Notes under the pieces: generated by a model | Seen by the model: the letters and a program-made list of their open reading frames with translations, nothing else | What the model was told of the DNA's origin: nothing | Databases searched by the model: none | From: JAEUJM01 sp041908445 | GTDB lineage: Bacteria > Actinomycetota > Acidimicrobiia > Acidimicrobiales > DATDAH01 | DNA: 64,000 nucleotides | Assembly (NCBI GenBank): GCA_041908445.1 | Contig: JAYRFK010000017.1 | Coordinates: 1 to 64,000 of the forward strand | Direction: 5' to 3' | Part shown: in pieces, positions 1-8,508 of the stretch | How the letters are laid out: each line of letters opens with the position of its first letter | Numbering within the stretch: position 1 is the first letter of the stretch | Translations under genes and position numbers: made by a program

Positions 1-96
1 ATCGAGGACCGCCTGTCGATCCCCGGCGCCCAGGAGGTCGACACCATGGTGATGCTCCTCGAGCGGGCCCGCGAGCGCCTCACCGCCGGCGCCTGA
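1..96 (+). CDS. C-terminal end of an unidentified protein (partial)
   Basis: An open frame enters from the left edge and stops with TGA. Only 31 residues are visible, beginning IEDRLSIPGAQEV and ending in an amphipathic helix rich in Arg, Glu and Leu. Its codon use is normal for the window. The fragment is too short to assign to a family. A hairpin of family A starts 20 bases after the stop and could end its transcript. Confidence 0.6.
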   Translation: MEDRLSIPGAQEVDTMVMLLERARERLTAGA

Positions 97-115
97 CCGC
101 TCCTGCCGTCCGGCG

Positions 116-162
116 TTCTGGCGTCACCGCTGCCCGCCGTGCGGGCACGGTTGGCGCCAGAA
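116..162. repeat. Dispersed hairpin, family A, copy 1
   Basis: An imperfect inverted repeat with outer arms TTCTGGCG and CGCCAGAA and an inner GCCCGC/GCGGGC stem closes on a short loop. The 5' arm (22 nt) equals the reverse complement of the 3' arm of the copy at 39630-39676. It sits between the stop of the partial gene and the zinc-ribbon gene. It has no T-run, so it is either an unusual terminator or a mobile palindromic repeat. Confidence 0.7.
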
Positions 163-202
163 CGAGACGGTCGTCGCCCGGCCGTACGCGACGGGTGGAA
201 CA

Positions 203-223
203 CGAATCAGAGTTCGTTAGTCT
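203..223 (+). promoter_or_regulatory. LexA-like box (203-216) abutting a -10 box (218-223)
   Basis: The sequence CGAATCAGAGTTCG differs at one base from the Gram-positive/actinobacterial LexA form CGAAC-N4-GTTCG. It is followed directly by TAGTCT, a TANNNT -10 box, 39 nt upstream of the GTG at 263. This placement would let a bound repressor block the promoter. The match is by eye, and LexA control is an inference. Confidence 0.4.
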
Positions 224-262
224 GAGGGGTCCCCCGACTCGTCCGACCCACCGGAGGCCCCC

Positions 263-550
263 GTGAACTGCCCCGTCGACGGCACGCTGCTCCAGATGTC
301 CGAGCGCCAGGGCATCGAGATCGACTACTGCCCGCAGTGCCGCGGGGTGTGGCTGGACCGTGGTGAGCTCGACAAGATCATCGAGCGCGCCGCGCCGGCG
401 GCGCCCGCACCTGCACCGGTCCCCGCCCGGGAGGAGCGGCGCGACGACCGTCGCTACGACGACCGCGACCGCCGCGACGACTGGAGCGGCGGCCACGGCA
501 AGAAGCGCAAGAAGGAGTCCTTCCTCGGGGAGCTCTTCGACTTCGGTTGA
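263..550 (+). CDS. TFIIB-type zinc-ribbon protein (zf-TFIIB family)
   Basis: This 95-aa protein opens with CPVDGTLL, has CPQC in the middle of the ribbon (residues 3-27) and continues GVWLDRGEL, the classic zf-TFIIB (PF13453) pattern with four zinc-binding positions. A flexible Ala/Pro linker and a charged Arg/Asp/Lys tail follow. Function in bacteria is unclear; such proteins are probably nucleic-acid or protein binding. The GTG start has GGAGG five bases upstream. The promoter carries a LexA-like box. It is monocistronic, facing the convergent SRPBCC gene. Confidence 0.85.
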   Translation: MNCPVDGTLLQMSERQGIEIDYCPQCRGVWLDRGELDKIIERAAPAAPAPAPVPAREERRDDRRYDDRDRRDDWSGGHGKKRKKESFLGELFDFG

Positions 551-596
551 GCCGTCGGCCCCGGTCGCCGGTGGCGGGCCTCGGGCCCTTCGACCC

Positions 597-1115
597 TCAG
601 GCGACGGGGTCGTCGGCGACGGCGGGCGGGTGGGCCTCGACGTACTTGCGGAAGTTGGCGAGGGTGCGGCGGATGAACCAGCCCATGCCCGGCTTCATCA
701 CGCCCATGGTGTGGCGGCTGGCGCCGGCGGGGGTCATGGCCATGACCCAGTCGACCCGGCAGCGGCCGCCGCCCAGGTCGGTCACCTGGTAGTCCTCGCC
801 GAAGGCCGAGGCGATGGGCTTGGACAGCTCGTTGAAGCGGAAGGCCATCCGCCGGCCCGGCTCCCAGGCGAGGAACTCCTCGTAGGCGGCGAGGCCGCCG
901 AGCATGTGCACGGTGCGGGTCGAGCCGACCTCGAGCGGGAACGGCGACGTCCACTCCACCTTCGTGATGGCGAACACCCACTTCGTCCAGGCCTCGGCGT
1001 CGAGGAACGTGGCGAAGACCTGCTCGGGCGTCGCCGCGATCTCCTCGGACGCGGTGAACCGCACCGGAGCGGCATCGAAGTAGTCGAGCCCGACCTGCTC
1101 GCAGGCGACGGTCAT
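597..1115 (-). CDS. SRPBCC (START/polyketide cyclase-like) protein
   Basis: This 172-aa protein has the helix-grip pattern: ASEEIAATPEQVFATFLDAEAWTKW near the start, a beta-rich centre and a long C-terminal helix (GWFIRRTLANFRKYVE). Such proteins bind hydrophobic ligands in a deep pocket, and some are cyclases or aromatases. It lies 16 bases after the upstream amidohydrolase gene and is the last gene of the minus-strand catabolic operon starting at 5458. The substrate cannot be read from the sequence. Confidence 0.8.
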   Translation of the reverse strand: MTVACEQVGLDYFDAAPVRFTASEEIAATPEQVFATFLDAEAWTKWVFAITKVEWTSPFPLEVGSTRTVHMLGGLAAYEEFLAWEPGRRMAFRFNELSKPIASAFGEDYQVTDLGGGRCRVDWVMAMTPAGASRHTMGVMKPGMGWFIRRTLANFRKYVEAHPPAVADDPVA

Positions 1116-1131
1116 GGCGTGCGGCCGGTGG

Positions 1132-2376
1132 TCACCACGAGCGCATGACCTGCTCGGTGTCGAAGGCGTTGCAGGTGGAGGCCGTGGGGTACTCGGCGGG
1201 GTCGAGGGGCTGCGCCACCTCGTCGGGAGAGGGGCCGACGAGGTCGGCGACGGGGCGCAGCGCGTCGAGATCGAAGCCGAAGAAGGCGGCGGCGTTGGTC
1301 TCGATCATGGCCCGGGCCTCGGCCTCGGGCTTGCCGCCGAAGGCGGCCCGCAGCGCCTCGGTCGTGAACCCGAGCGAGCCCTCCGAGTGCGGGTAGTCCG
1401 CCCCCCACATGACCCGGTCGGTGGCGACGAGGTCGCCGGCGATGGGTGCCTCGGAGGGGCGCAGGAAGCTGGCGCCGAACCAGAAGTTCCGGGCGAAGTA
1501 CTCCGAGGGCTTCATGGCCATGCCGGCCGCGACCTCGCCGAAGAACAGCGACTCCGCCGAGTCGGGCAGGGTCATGCGCCGGTGGAACCAGTCCAGGGTC
1601 TCGAGGCCCCGGGGCAGCCACGCCATGCCCTGCTCGGTCAGCACGACGCGCAGGCCCGGGAAGCGCTCGAGTACGCCGCCGAAGATGAGGTGCCACACCG
1701 GCCGGTGGGCGAACCACGGCAGCTCGATGAGCATCATGGCGCGGGCGGCGATGTGCTCGCCGTAGTCGGGCAGCCCGCCGCCGCCGTGCACCTGGACGGG
1801 CAGGTCGAGCTCCTGGCAGACCGCCCACAGCGGGTCGTAGTACGGCTCCCAGAAGCCGGGCAGGCCGGCGTTGGGCGGCACCGACGGCAGCAGCACCCCG
1901 CCGCGGAGCACGCCCTGCTCGGCGGCCCACCGCACCTCGGCCACGGCGTGGTCGATGTCGTTGGCGAACACCTGGAACACGCCGGCGCGGCGGCCGGGAG
2001 CAGCCTGGCAGAAGTCGACCAGCCAGCGGTTGTGGGCCTGCACGCCCGCCCAGCGCCGGTCGTAGTCGGCCGCGGTCGGCGGCAGGGCGGTGAGCTGGCT
2101 CGACTCGAAGAACGGCGGGACCGTGTTGGGGAAGAGCACCTCGGCGACGATGCCGTCGGTCTCGGTCTCCTCGAGGCGGCGGGCCGAGTCCCAGCTGCGG
2201 TAGGCGGTGGGGGCCTGGAGGTCGGCGTACGGGTTGACGTAGGTGGGCGCCCAGGCGTCGAACTCGTCGTGCCAGCGCGACGCCAGGTACGGCTTGTAGT
2301 CGTAGAGGTCGGCGCCGGCGTGCCCGTCCGACGAGATGACCGCGTAGCGGGAGGGGGAAGCGGTGGCGGTGCTCAC
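1132..2376 (-). CDS. Amidohydrolase-2 (ACMSD-like) metal-dependent hydrolase/decarboxylase
   Basis: This 414-aa TIM-barrel protein belongs to amidohydrolase family 2 (PF04909). It shows the N-terminal metal motif as SSDGHAG (D-x-H, as usual in this subfamily), the mid-barrel His in VQVHGGGG and the C-terminal Asp in WGADYPHSEGS. Members hydrolyse or decarboxylate aromatic or cyclic acids. The GTG start overlaps the SDR stop in a 4-nt GTGA, so translation is coupled. It is paralogous to the gene at 3352-4668, and the two may act on successive intermediates. Confidence 0.85.
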   Translation of the reverse strand: MSTATASPSRYAVISSDGHAGADLYDYKPYLASRWHDEFDAWAPTYVNPYADLQAPTAYRSWDSARRLEETETDGIVAEVLFPNTVPPFFESSQLTALPPTAADYDRRWAGVQAHNRWLVDFCQAAPGRRAGVFQVFANDIDHAVAEVRWAAEQGVLRGGVLLPSVPPNAGLPGFWEPYYDPLWAVCQELDLPVQVHGGGGLPDYGEHIAARAMMLIELPWFAHRPVWHLIFGGVLERFPGLRVVLTEQGMAWLPRGLETLDWFHRRMTLPDSAESLFFGEVAAGMAMKPSEYFARNFWFGASFLRPSEAPIAGDLVATDRVMWGADYPHSEGSLGFTTEALRAAFGGKPEAEARAMIETNAAAFFGFDLDALRPVADLVGPSPDEVAQPLDPAEYPTASTCNAFDTEQVMRSW

Positions 2377-3263
2377 AGCATCTCCATCATGTGAGGCGGC
2401 AGTTCGCCGCGTGCGATGGCGTCGGCGCGGGCGTGCAGCAACCGTCCCGCCCGGTCGAGGTCGTGGCCGATGATGAAGGCGCCCGACTTCACGCCGGCGA
2501 CGGCGAAGCGCCCGAGCTCGACCAGGTCGACGACCGGGGTCGGGCGTCCGGCGGCCTCCAACTGGGCCTTGAGCTCGGCGAAGGTGGTCCCCGGTGCCGG
2601 CGGTCGCTCCTTGCGCCGGGCCAGCTCGGCGGGGCGGTTTCGCTGCGCGGTCCACAGGCCCGTGTCCAGCAGCCCCCCGCCCGGGTAGAAGATGGCCGCC
2701 CGGACCTGGCCGCCCTCCTCGGCCCGAAGCTGCTGGGCGAGCGACTCGGTGAGGCAGGACACCGCCGCCTTGCTCGACGCGTAGACCGACGCGTACGGCA
2801 CCGGGGCGAGCCCGCCGTCGCCGGACGACGTGTTCACCACGACCCCCGGCTCGCCCGACGCCAACATGCGGGGGACGAACGACATCATCCCGTTGGCGGT
2901 GCCGAAGACGTTGACGCCGAAGCACCAGCGCCAGTCGTTGGCCTCCTGCTCCCACGGCTTGCCGCCGCCGCCCGAGGTGACCCCGGCGTTGTTGAACAGC
3001 AGGTAGCAGGCGCCCTCGGTGGCGAACACGTCGGCGGCGAGGGCCTCGAACGACTCGGGGTCGGACACGTCGGTGCGCACACCCCGCACGGAACCGTCGG
3101 GGAACTGCTCGGCGAGCTCGGCCACGGCGGCGTCGAGCACGGGCGCCTCGATGTCGCCGACGACGACCCGCACGCCCTCCTCGAGCAGGGCGGTGACGAT
3201 GCCCCGCCCGATCCCGCCGGCGCCGCCCGTCACGACCGCGACCTTCCCACCCAGCTCCTCCAT
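2373..3263 (-). CDS. Short-chain dehydrogenase/reductase
   Basis: This 296-aa classical SDR has the cofactor motif TGGAGGIG near residue 12, an acidic residue after beta-2 (VVGDIE) suggesting NAD(H), NNAG, and the catalytic Ser with Y-A-S-S-K (YASVYASSK). The start is Met at MEELGGKV; an in-frame extension to 3317 would run through the hairpin at 3291-3332 and is rejected. It probably oxidises or reduces an alcohol/ketone in the same pathway as the two amidohydrolases. Confidence 0.88.
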   Translation of the reverse strand: MEELGGKVAVVTGGAGGIGRGIVTALLEEGVRVVVGDIEAPVLDAAVAELAEQFPDGSVRGVRTDVSDPESFEALAADVFATEGACYLLFNNAGVTSGGGGKPWEQEANDWRWCFGVNVFGTANGMMSFVPRMLASGEPGVVVNTSSGDGGLAPVPYASVYASSKAAVSCLTESLAQQLRAEEGGQVRAAIFYPGGGLLDTGLWTAQRNRPAELARRKERPPAPGTTFAELKAQLEAAGRPTPVVDLVELGRFAVAGVKSGAFIIGHDLDRAGRLLHARADAIARGELPPHMMEML

Positions 3264-3290
3264 CACCGCGCCCTCCTGAGGTCGGCGAAC

Positions 3291-3332
3291 TGGCTCCCGA
3301 TTTCGGTGTCCTGGCACCGAAATCGGGAGCCA
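3291..3332. repeat. Perfect 18-bp intergenic hairpin (family A-like)
   Basis: The arms TGGCTCCCGATTTCGGTG and its exact complement flank a 6-nt loop TCCTGG, and the element is followed by GAACG as in other family A copies. It lies between the amidohydrolase stop (3352) and the SDR start (3263), inside the operon. It may end or attenuate transcription from the upstream genes. No T-run follows it. Confidence 0.85.
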
Positions 3333-3351
3333 GAACGGATCGTGTCGGCGG

Positions 3352-4668
3352 TCATACCGGCGGCCTCACCTGGTACTCGTCCTTCCACCAGCGGGCGGAC
3401 TCGACCGCGGCGGGGTCGGTGCGCCGGCTCGTGTCCTGGCCGAGCAGCGCCGGCGTGGGGCCGACCCGCTCGGCGATGGGGGCGAGGGCGTCGAGGTCGA
3501 AGCCGTAGCAGTGCGCCGCGGTGCCGCTGAGCATCGCCGCGGTGTCCTCCACGGGCACGTCGGCGAAGTCGGACTGCAGCTTGGCCAGGGTGTGTGGCCA
3601 GGTGCCCTCGGGGTGGGGGTAGTCGGTGCCCCACATCACGACGTCGCAACCGATGATGTGGCGCCGGCGGATCTCCTCCTTGGACATGGTGGAGGCCCCG
3701 ATGAAGATGTTCTCGCCGAAGTAGTCCGACGGGAGCTTCGAGATCTTCCCCTTCATGAGCGCGGCCATCTTCTTGGTGGTGTGGCCGCCGCCGAGGTACT
3801 GGTCCCACTTCCACATGAGGTCGGTGGACCAGTAGGCGGCCGCCTCGGTGACCACGAACTTGAGCCCGGGGAAGCGTTCGAACGCCCCCGAGAACAGCAG
3901 GTGCCACATCGGCCGGGTCGCCCACCAGACCACCTCGGCCAGGTAGATGCCGATGTGGTCGCCCATCTCCTCGCGGGGCGCCTCGCCCGAGTGGGTGTGG
4001 ACGGGGAAGCCCGCGGCCTCGCACGCCGCCCAGAACGGGTCGTACGCGGCGTCGTTGTAGGGCAGGTGGTCGCGCCACATGGTCGGGATCATCACCCCGC
4101 GGATGCCGGGCTCACCGGCGAGGCGCTCGACCTCGGCCACGCCGGCGGCGATGTCGTGGCTGACCGGCACGAGGGCCACGCCGCCGCGGCGCTCGGGGTT
4201 GGTGGCGCAGAACTCGACCAGGAACCGGTTGTGGGCCCGGGCGCCGGCGAAGGCGAGGTCGGGGCGCTCGATCATCCCGGCGCCGAGGCCGGCGCCGAAC
4301 GGCGGTGAGGCGAAGCCGGTGATGGCGTCGGCGTCGGCGAACATCACCTCGGCGGCCACGCCGTCGGCGTCGAGCTCCTTGTCGCGCTGGGCGGCGTCGT
4401 AGCCGCCCCGGAGACCCTCCTCGTTCTCGGTCTCCCAGCCCATGATGTAGTCGTAGTTGAGGGTCAGGGCCTCGTCCCGGGCGGCCTGCTGCTGGGCCAG
4501 GTACTCGTCGAAGTCGGCGTGGAACGCCGGGTCGAGGTAGTCCCGGTACTCGGGGGCGGGCAGGCCGCAGTGCGAGTCGGCCGAGATGATCGTGTAGCGG
4601 CCGCCGGCGGCGTCGAGCACGTCGCTCGGCTCGCCGGTGGTCCAGGCGTTCGGGGTGGGGTCAGTCAC
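3352..4668 (-). CDS. Amidohydrolase-2 (ACMSD-like) protein, second copy
   Basis: This 438-aa amidohydrolase-2 protein has the metal site seen as SADSHCG (residues 30-36), VHTHSGE and MWGTDYPHPEG. A Glu/Gln-rich stretch near residues 50-75 (DEYLAQQQAARDEAL) is typical of the subfamily. The ATG overlaps the end of the decarboxylase-like gene by 8 nt, implying coupled translation. With its paralogue at 1132-2376 it suggests hydrolytic ring or side-chain cleavage, but the substrate is unknown. Confidence 0.85.
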   Translation of the reverse strand: MTDPTPNAWTTGEPSDVLDAAGGRYTIISADSHCGLPAPEYRDYLDPAFHADFDEYLAQQQAARDEALTLNYDYIMGWETENEEGLRGGYDAAQRDKELDADGVAAEVMFADADAITGFASPPFGAGLGAGMIERPDLAFAGARAHNRFLVEFCATNPERRGGVALVPVSHDIAAGVAEVERLAGEPGIRGVMIPTMWRDHLPYNDAAYDPFWAACEAAGFPVHTHSGEAPREEMGDHIGIYLAEVVWWATRPMWHLLFSGAFERFPGLKFVVTEAAAYWSTDLMWKWDQYLGGGHTTKKMAALMKGKISKLPSDYFGENIFIGASTMSKEEIRRRHIIGCDVVMWGTDYPHPEGTWPHTLAKLQSDFADVPVEDTAAMLSGTAAHCYGFDLDALAPIAERVGPTPALLGQDTSRRTDPAAVESARWWKDEYQVRPPV

Positions 4669-5458
4669 GGTCGCCTCCCCCGCCGAGGACCGACAGATCG
4701 TCGTAGCGCTGGTGCAGGTAGGGGACGAGGTCCTCCCGGGGGACGGGGCCGACGATGCGGCCGACCTGGGTGGACGCCCGCTCGGTCCAGTTGAGGTCGA
4801 CCATGCGGACGATGGCGAGGTCGCAGATGGGGTCGAGGGGCGCCTCCTTGAGGATCACCTCGCCCTCGATCGTCTCGTGGACCCGGGCCTTCTCGGTCTT
4901 CTCGCCGTAGACGAGCAGCGGATCCTGGTCGAGCTCGCCCGGCCCCTCGGCCGACGGCGAGACCTTGAACCAGAAGTCGCGCTTCGACTTCTCGTAGGGC
5001 TCACGGGCCTCGGTGACCCGGCCGTGCACCTCGCAGACGGTGAAGCCCATGCGGGCGATGCCGGCGTCGATCTCGTCGCCCTCGCGGCGGGCCCAGACGT
5101 CGCCGATCTTCTTGGGCTCGCCGTAGGTGTCGCGCCCGCCGAGCACCGACTGCTCGGTGGTCATGGGCATGAAGATGGGGTACTCGCCCTCGACCACGCC
5201 GGCGTCGGTGACGTGGCGGGCCGCCACACCGAACCAGCCGGCGCCGAAGGTGGGGTAGCCGGGCATGGTCACCGACGTGAGGGTGAGGCGGACGAGGGGC
5301 TCGGCCGCCGGCGACAGCGGGGGCGGCAGCACCGCGGCGACGGCCTCGGGATCGGTCTCCCACACCGCGGTGACCGCGGTGGACCAGATCTCGGCCGCGG
5401 TGGCCTCGATCTCCCGGCTGCGCTGCACGGTCTTGGCGCCGTACCTGATCTGACCCAT
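4661..5458 (-). CDS. Acetoacetate decarboxylase family protein
   Basis: This 265-aa protein resembles the ADC family (PF06314): a beta-barrel with PPPLSP near the N-terminus, GYPTFGAGWFGVAARH and a YGEPKKIGDVWARREGDEI segment, in which YGEPKK carries the Lys usually used for Schiff-base chemistry. The start MGQIRYG was chosen because the in-frame extension to 5509 is Arg/Gly-rich. It is the first gene of the operon running to 597. It may decarboxylate or hydrate a beta-keto intermediate; distant ADC homologues have other lyase roles. Confidence 0.82.
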   Translation of the reverse strand: MGQIRYGAKTVQRSREIEATAAEIWSTAVTAVWETDPEAVAAVLPPPLSPAAEPLVRLTLTSVTMPGYPTFGAGWFGVAARHVTDAGVVEGEYPIFMPMTTEQSVLGGRDTYGEPKKIGDVWARREGDEIDAGIARMGFTVCEVHGRVTEAREPYEKSKRDFWFKVSPSAEGPGELDQDPLLVYGEKTEKARVHETIEGEVILKEAPLDPICDLAIVRMVDLNWTERASTQVGRIVGPVPREDLVPYLHQRYDDLSVLGGGGDRD

Positions 5459-5612
5459 CGGATCCCCCGTTCCGCCGCCCGGTCGACGGGAGCGGACGGC
5501 GCGGACCACTCTGACAGATCACGCGGGACCCGTGAGCACGGACCGCCCACGGGCGGCGGCGGTCCGCCCCGGGCCCCGGCGGACGGTCGCGGCCGGTCGG
5601 TAGGGTGCGGCC

Positions 5613-6047
5613 ATGCCGAACGACCTCTCGCTGAAGGCCATGAACGCCGTGCACCGGGTGGTACGCACCATCACCTTCGGCAAGGTCGGCAACAACCTGC
5701 TCGGCATGCCGGTGCTCGAGCTGGTCACCACCGGCCGCAAGTCCGGCCAGAAGCGGGCGGTGATGCTGACCGCCCCGGTCGTGGAGGGCGACACCGTCGT
5801 GATCGTCGCCTCCCGCGGCGGTGACGACACCCACCCGGCCTGGTTCCTGAACCTGCGGGACGACCCCGAGGTGGAGGTGGCGCTCGAGGGCGGGCCGCGG
5901 AAGCCCTACCGGGCCGAGATCGCCGACGCCGAGACCCGCGCGCGCCTCTGGCCCAAGATCACCACCGACCACGCGAACTACGCGGGCTACCAGACCAAGA
6001 CCGATCGGGAGATCCCGGTCGTGCTGCTCCACCCCGCCGACTCTTAG
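5613..6047 (+). CDS. FDOR-A nitroreductase-family deazaflavin-dependent oxidoreductase
   Basis: This 144-aa protein carries the DUF385/FDOR-A signature (PF04075): VLELVTTGRKSGQKRAVMLTA, then HPAWFLNLRDDPEVEV. Mycobacterial members such as Ddn use F420H2 to reduce quinones or nitroaromatics. A -10 box TAGGGT (5601-5606) ends six bases before the ATG and there is no Shine-Dalgarno site, so the mRNA is probably leaderless. It is related to the protein at 41783-42253. Confidence 0.88.
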   Translation: MPNDLSLKAMNAVHRVVRTITFGKVGNNLLGMPVLELVTTGRKSGQKRAVMLTAPVVEGDTVVIVASRGGDDTHPAWFLNLRDDPEVEVALEGGPRKPYRAEIADAETRARLWPKITTDHANYAGYQTKTDREIPVVLLHPADS

Positions 6048-6083
6048 CCGGTCCCGCTCGACGCCGGCGCGGCCGGCGCCGGC

Positions 6084-6935
6084 TCAGGGGGCGTGGTGGC
6101 GTCGTTGCTGCGCGCGGGAGACGTGCACCCGGTGCGCGTACAGCAGCGGGAAGGCCAGGGTGAACGTCCTCAGCGGCTCGGGCAGGTCGGGGCGTCGGTC
6201 GAGTTGGAGCCACGACTGCTCGGGCAGCAGTTGGCCGGCCTCGGGAGCCGAGCCGAAGAACGACCCGAGACCTCGGCGCGCCTCGTGGTTGGTCAGCGAG
6301 CCGAAGGCGGCACCGGCGGCGTCGCTGAGCACCACCGTGAAGTGGTTGACGTCGTCGGCGACGAACGGCCCGACCTGGCCGGCGCCGTCGACGGTGGAGG
6401 CCTGTCCGAAGGCGTGGGCGCCGCACACGAAGCGAACGACGGCACTGAAGGCCTGCCCGTCGAACATCCCGTGGGGCCGGCCGGTCCAGTCGAGCACGTC
6501 GCAGTCGCTCGAGAAGCCACCGCGGGGGACCACCTGCAGCACGACCCGGTCCCGCGGGTCGAGCACTAGGTAGCGGCGTGTGCCGCCGGCGAGGAACCCC
6601 GGCACCTCCACGTGCACCGACCCACGCGGGCGGCCGGTCGCGTCGAACACGGGCCAGCGGCCAGCGCCCTCGATCCCGACGGCACCGTACGACAGCGCCA
6701 GGGCGGGTTCGGCCAGCACGGTGAGGTCCGGCAGGTTCGGGTTGGGTCCCGGTGGGTCTCGCCACTCGGCCCCCCAGGAGGCCACTCGGTCCGTCCAGTC
6801 CCCGCCCTCGGCGTGGCGCCAGTGGGCGCGGCCGAACGGGTCCGGGTGCCAGTCCCCACCCGCGCCCCCCGCTGACGAGGACGGTCCGGGCGTCGGTTCG
6901 CCGGGGCCGGTGGGGGCGTCGGGAGGCAGGGTCAT
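6084..6935 (-). CDS. DUF2510-containing protein with beta-rich (possibly LURP/scramblase-like) domain
   Basis: This 283-aa protein has a Pro/Gly/Ser-rich start, then WHPDPFGRAHWRH..GDWTDRV (residues 29-51), a clear DUF2510 module. The rest is beta-rich (YLVLDPRDRVVLQVVPRG, VLDWTGRPHG) and vaguely resembles LURP-one/scramblase-like folds; that second assignment is weak. No signal peptide or membrane segment was seen. It follows the membrane protein gene at 6961-7743 by 25 bases, so the two are probably one transcript. Confidence 0.65.
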   Translation of the reverse strand: MTLPPDAPTGPGEPTPGPSSSAGGAGGDWHPDPFGRAHWRHAEGGDWTDRVASWGAEWRDPPGPNPNLPDLTVLAEPALALSYGAVGIEGAGRWPVFDATGRPRGSVHVEVPGFLAGGTRRYLVLDPRDRVVLQVVPRGGFSSDCDVLDWTGRPHGMFDGQAFSAVVRFVCGAHAFGQASTVDGAGQVGPFVADDVNHFTVVLSDAAGAAFGSLTNHEARRGLGSFFGSAPEAGQLLPEQSWLQLDRRPDLPEPLRTFTLAFPLLYAHRVHVSRAQQRRHHAP

Positions 6936-6960
6936 CGAGGCGGAGGCGGTCCGTCCGACG

Positions 6961-7743
6961 TCAGGTCGTGCCCGGCGGCGGGGGTGGCGGCGGCCCCGAT
7001 CCCCACCCTGGCGGCGGCGTGGGCGGGGCCGCCATCGGGGATCCGGCGACGCCGGTCGCGTACACGGCCTGGTTGCGGCGGCGCTTCCGGCTGCCCGAGC
7101 GGACCGCCGTGACCACCAGCAGGACGACGGCCAGGACGCCGACCGGCACGGCGAGCGCCACGAGCAGCAGCCCCCCCAGCTCGACCTCGTCCGGCTCCAC
7201 GACGAGGCGCTGCGTCCCGAGGGGCGCGTCCGAGCGGACGGTGTAGGTGCCGGGCTCGTCGGCCACGAAGGTCCACACCGTCACCGTGATCTCGTCGTTG
7301 ATGCGCAGGACGCCGGCATCGCCGTTGTCCAGGGGGAGGCGGTCACCGCCCCCCGGCGGGCGCACGACGGGCTCGCCCTCGAGGGCCAGGAGGCTCGGGT
7401 CGCAGATCGCCTCGGTGGTGGTCCGGCGGTTCTCGCCGGTGCCCGTGCGGCGGGACTCGAGGCGGCACACCCCGGTGTCGGTGAAGCGGTTCGACTGGTA
7501 GCGGATCCGGTAGGTGCCCGGCTCCTCGATGAGGATCTCGGCCCGACCGGGCACGTCGAAGGTGCCGGACTCGTCGGGCAGGTTCTCGCCGATGAGCTGT
7601 GCGCACCCGCCGATGCCGAGGCCGGCGGCGGCGAGGAAGAGCACGACCACGAGCACCCACCAGAGCTTCGAGACCTTCTTCGGGGCGTCGGCCGCGGGCG
7701 CCGTCGGGAGCGTCGGGCTCGGGTGCAGGAAGGGCTCGGCCAT
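6961..7743 (-). CDS. Two-helix membrane protein, unknown function
   Basis: This 260-aa protein has an N-terminal membrane helix (residues 25-46, KLWWVLVVVLFLAAAGLGIGG), an extracytoplasmic beta-rich domain (about 50-185) and a second helix near 190-215, followed by an RKRRR stop-transfer and a Pro/Gly-rich cytoplasmic tail. The repeated PGTYRIRYQSN and PGTYTVRSD segments look like a carbohydrate-binding or pre-peptidase type beta sandwich, but no family is certain. A TAGCGT box lies 11 bases upstream of the ATG. Confidence 0.7.
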   Translation of the reverse strand: MAEPFLHPSPTLPTAPAADAPKKVSKLWWVLVVVLFLAAAGLGIGGCAQLIGENLPDESGTFDVPGRAEILIEEPGTYRIRYQSNRFTDTGVCRLESRRTGTGENRRTTTEAICDPSLLALEGEPVVRPPGGGDRLPLDNGDAGVLRINDEITVTVWTFVADEPGTYTVRSDAPLGTQRLVVEPDEVELGGLLLVALAVPVGVLAVVLLVVTAVRSGSRKRRRNQAVYATGVAGSPMAAPPTPPPGWGSGPPPPPPPGTT

Positions 7744-7857
7744 GGCAACGCCCGACGCTAGTGCGGCCGCTCGAACGGCTCCGGTGCACGCGTGGTGGAG
7801 CCGCGCGGGGACCTTCGGCCCTCCCGGCGCGGCGAGCAGCCGTCGTACGGTCCGGGC

Positions 7858-8508
7858 GTGGGACGAGCGACCACCGTCGGGATCGCCGGGGCGGCGGTGG
7901 CCTACGCCGGACTCCACTGGCTGGGTCGCACGTCGGGCACCACCGTGGCCGAGCGGCGGCTCGCAGCGCCGGGGGACGACCTCGTCGAGTCACCGCTGGT
8001 CGTCACCGACCACGCCGTCACGGTCGATGCCCCGCCGGGTGCCGTCTGGCCGTGGCTCGTGCAGATGGGGTGGGGACGGGCCGGCTGGTACACGGCTCGA
8101 TGGGTCGACCGCGCCTTCTTCCCCGCCAACGGTCCCAGCGCGGACCGGATCCACGAGGAGTGGCAGGACCTGGCCGTCGGGGACCGGGTGCTCGACGGCG
8201 CCCCCGAGACCGAGTGCGGGTTCGTGGTGCGGGCGCTCGAGCCCGACCGGCACCTGGTCCTGCACTCGACGGAGCACCTGCCGCCGCAGTTCCGCGATCG
8301 CTTCGGCGCCTGGATCGACTGGAGCTGGGCCTTCGTGCTCAGCGACCTCGGTGACGGCCGGACGCGCTTCCACTTCCGCACCCGCGCCCGCCTGGGCCCG
8401 CCCTGGCTGGCGGCGGCCTACTGGCTGGTCCTGGTCCCCGCGGACCACGTGATGGCCCGCCAGATGCTGGCCGGCGTGCGCCGACGGGCCGAGGGGCGCC
8501 TCGGGTGA
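7858..8508 (+). CDS. SRPBCC-like protein with N-terminal membrane helix, copy 1
   Basis: This 216-aa protein starts with a helix (residues 4-18, ATTVGIAGAAVAYAG) and continues with the SRPBCC pattern TVDAPPGAVWPWLVQMGWGRAGWYTARW. The GTG at 7858 is preferred because the -10 box TACGGT ends six bases before it (leaderless promoter); the ATG 66 bases upstream lies inside the promoter region. The next gene is a paralogue and overlaps it by the 4-nt GTGA. Confidence 0.8.
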   Translation: MGRATTVGIAGAAVAYAGLHWLGRTSGTTVAERRLAAPGDDLVESPLVVTDHAVTVDAPPGAVWPWLVQMGWGRAGWYTARWVDRAFFPANGPSADRIHEEWQDLAVGDRVLDGAPETECGFVVRALEPDRHLVLHSTEHLPPQFRDRFGAWIDWSWAFVLSDLGDGRTRFHFRTRARLGPPWLAAAYWLVLVPADHVMARQMLAGVRRRAEGRLG

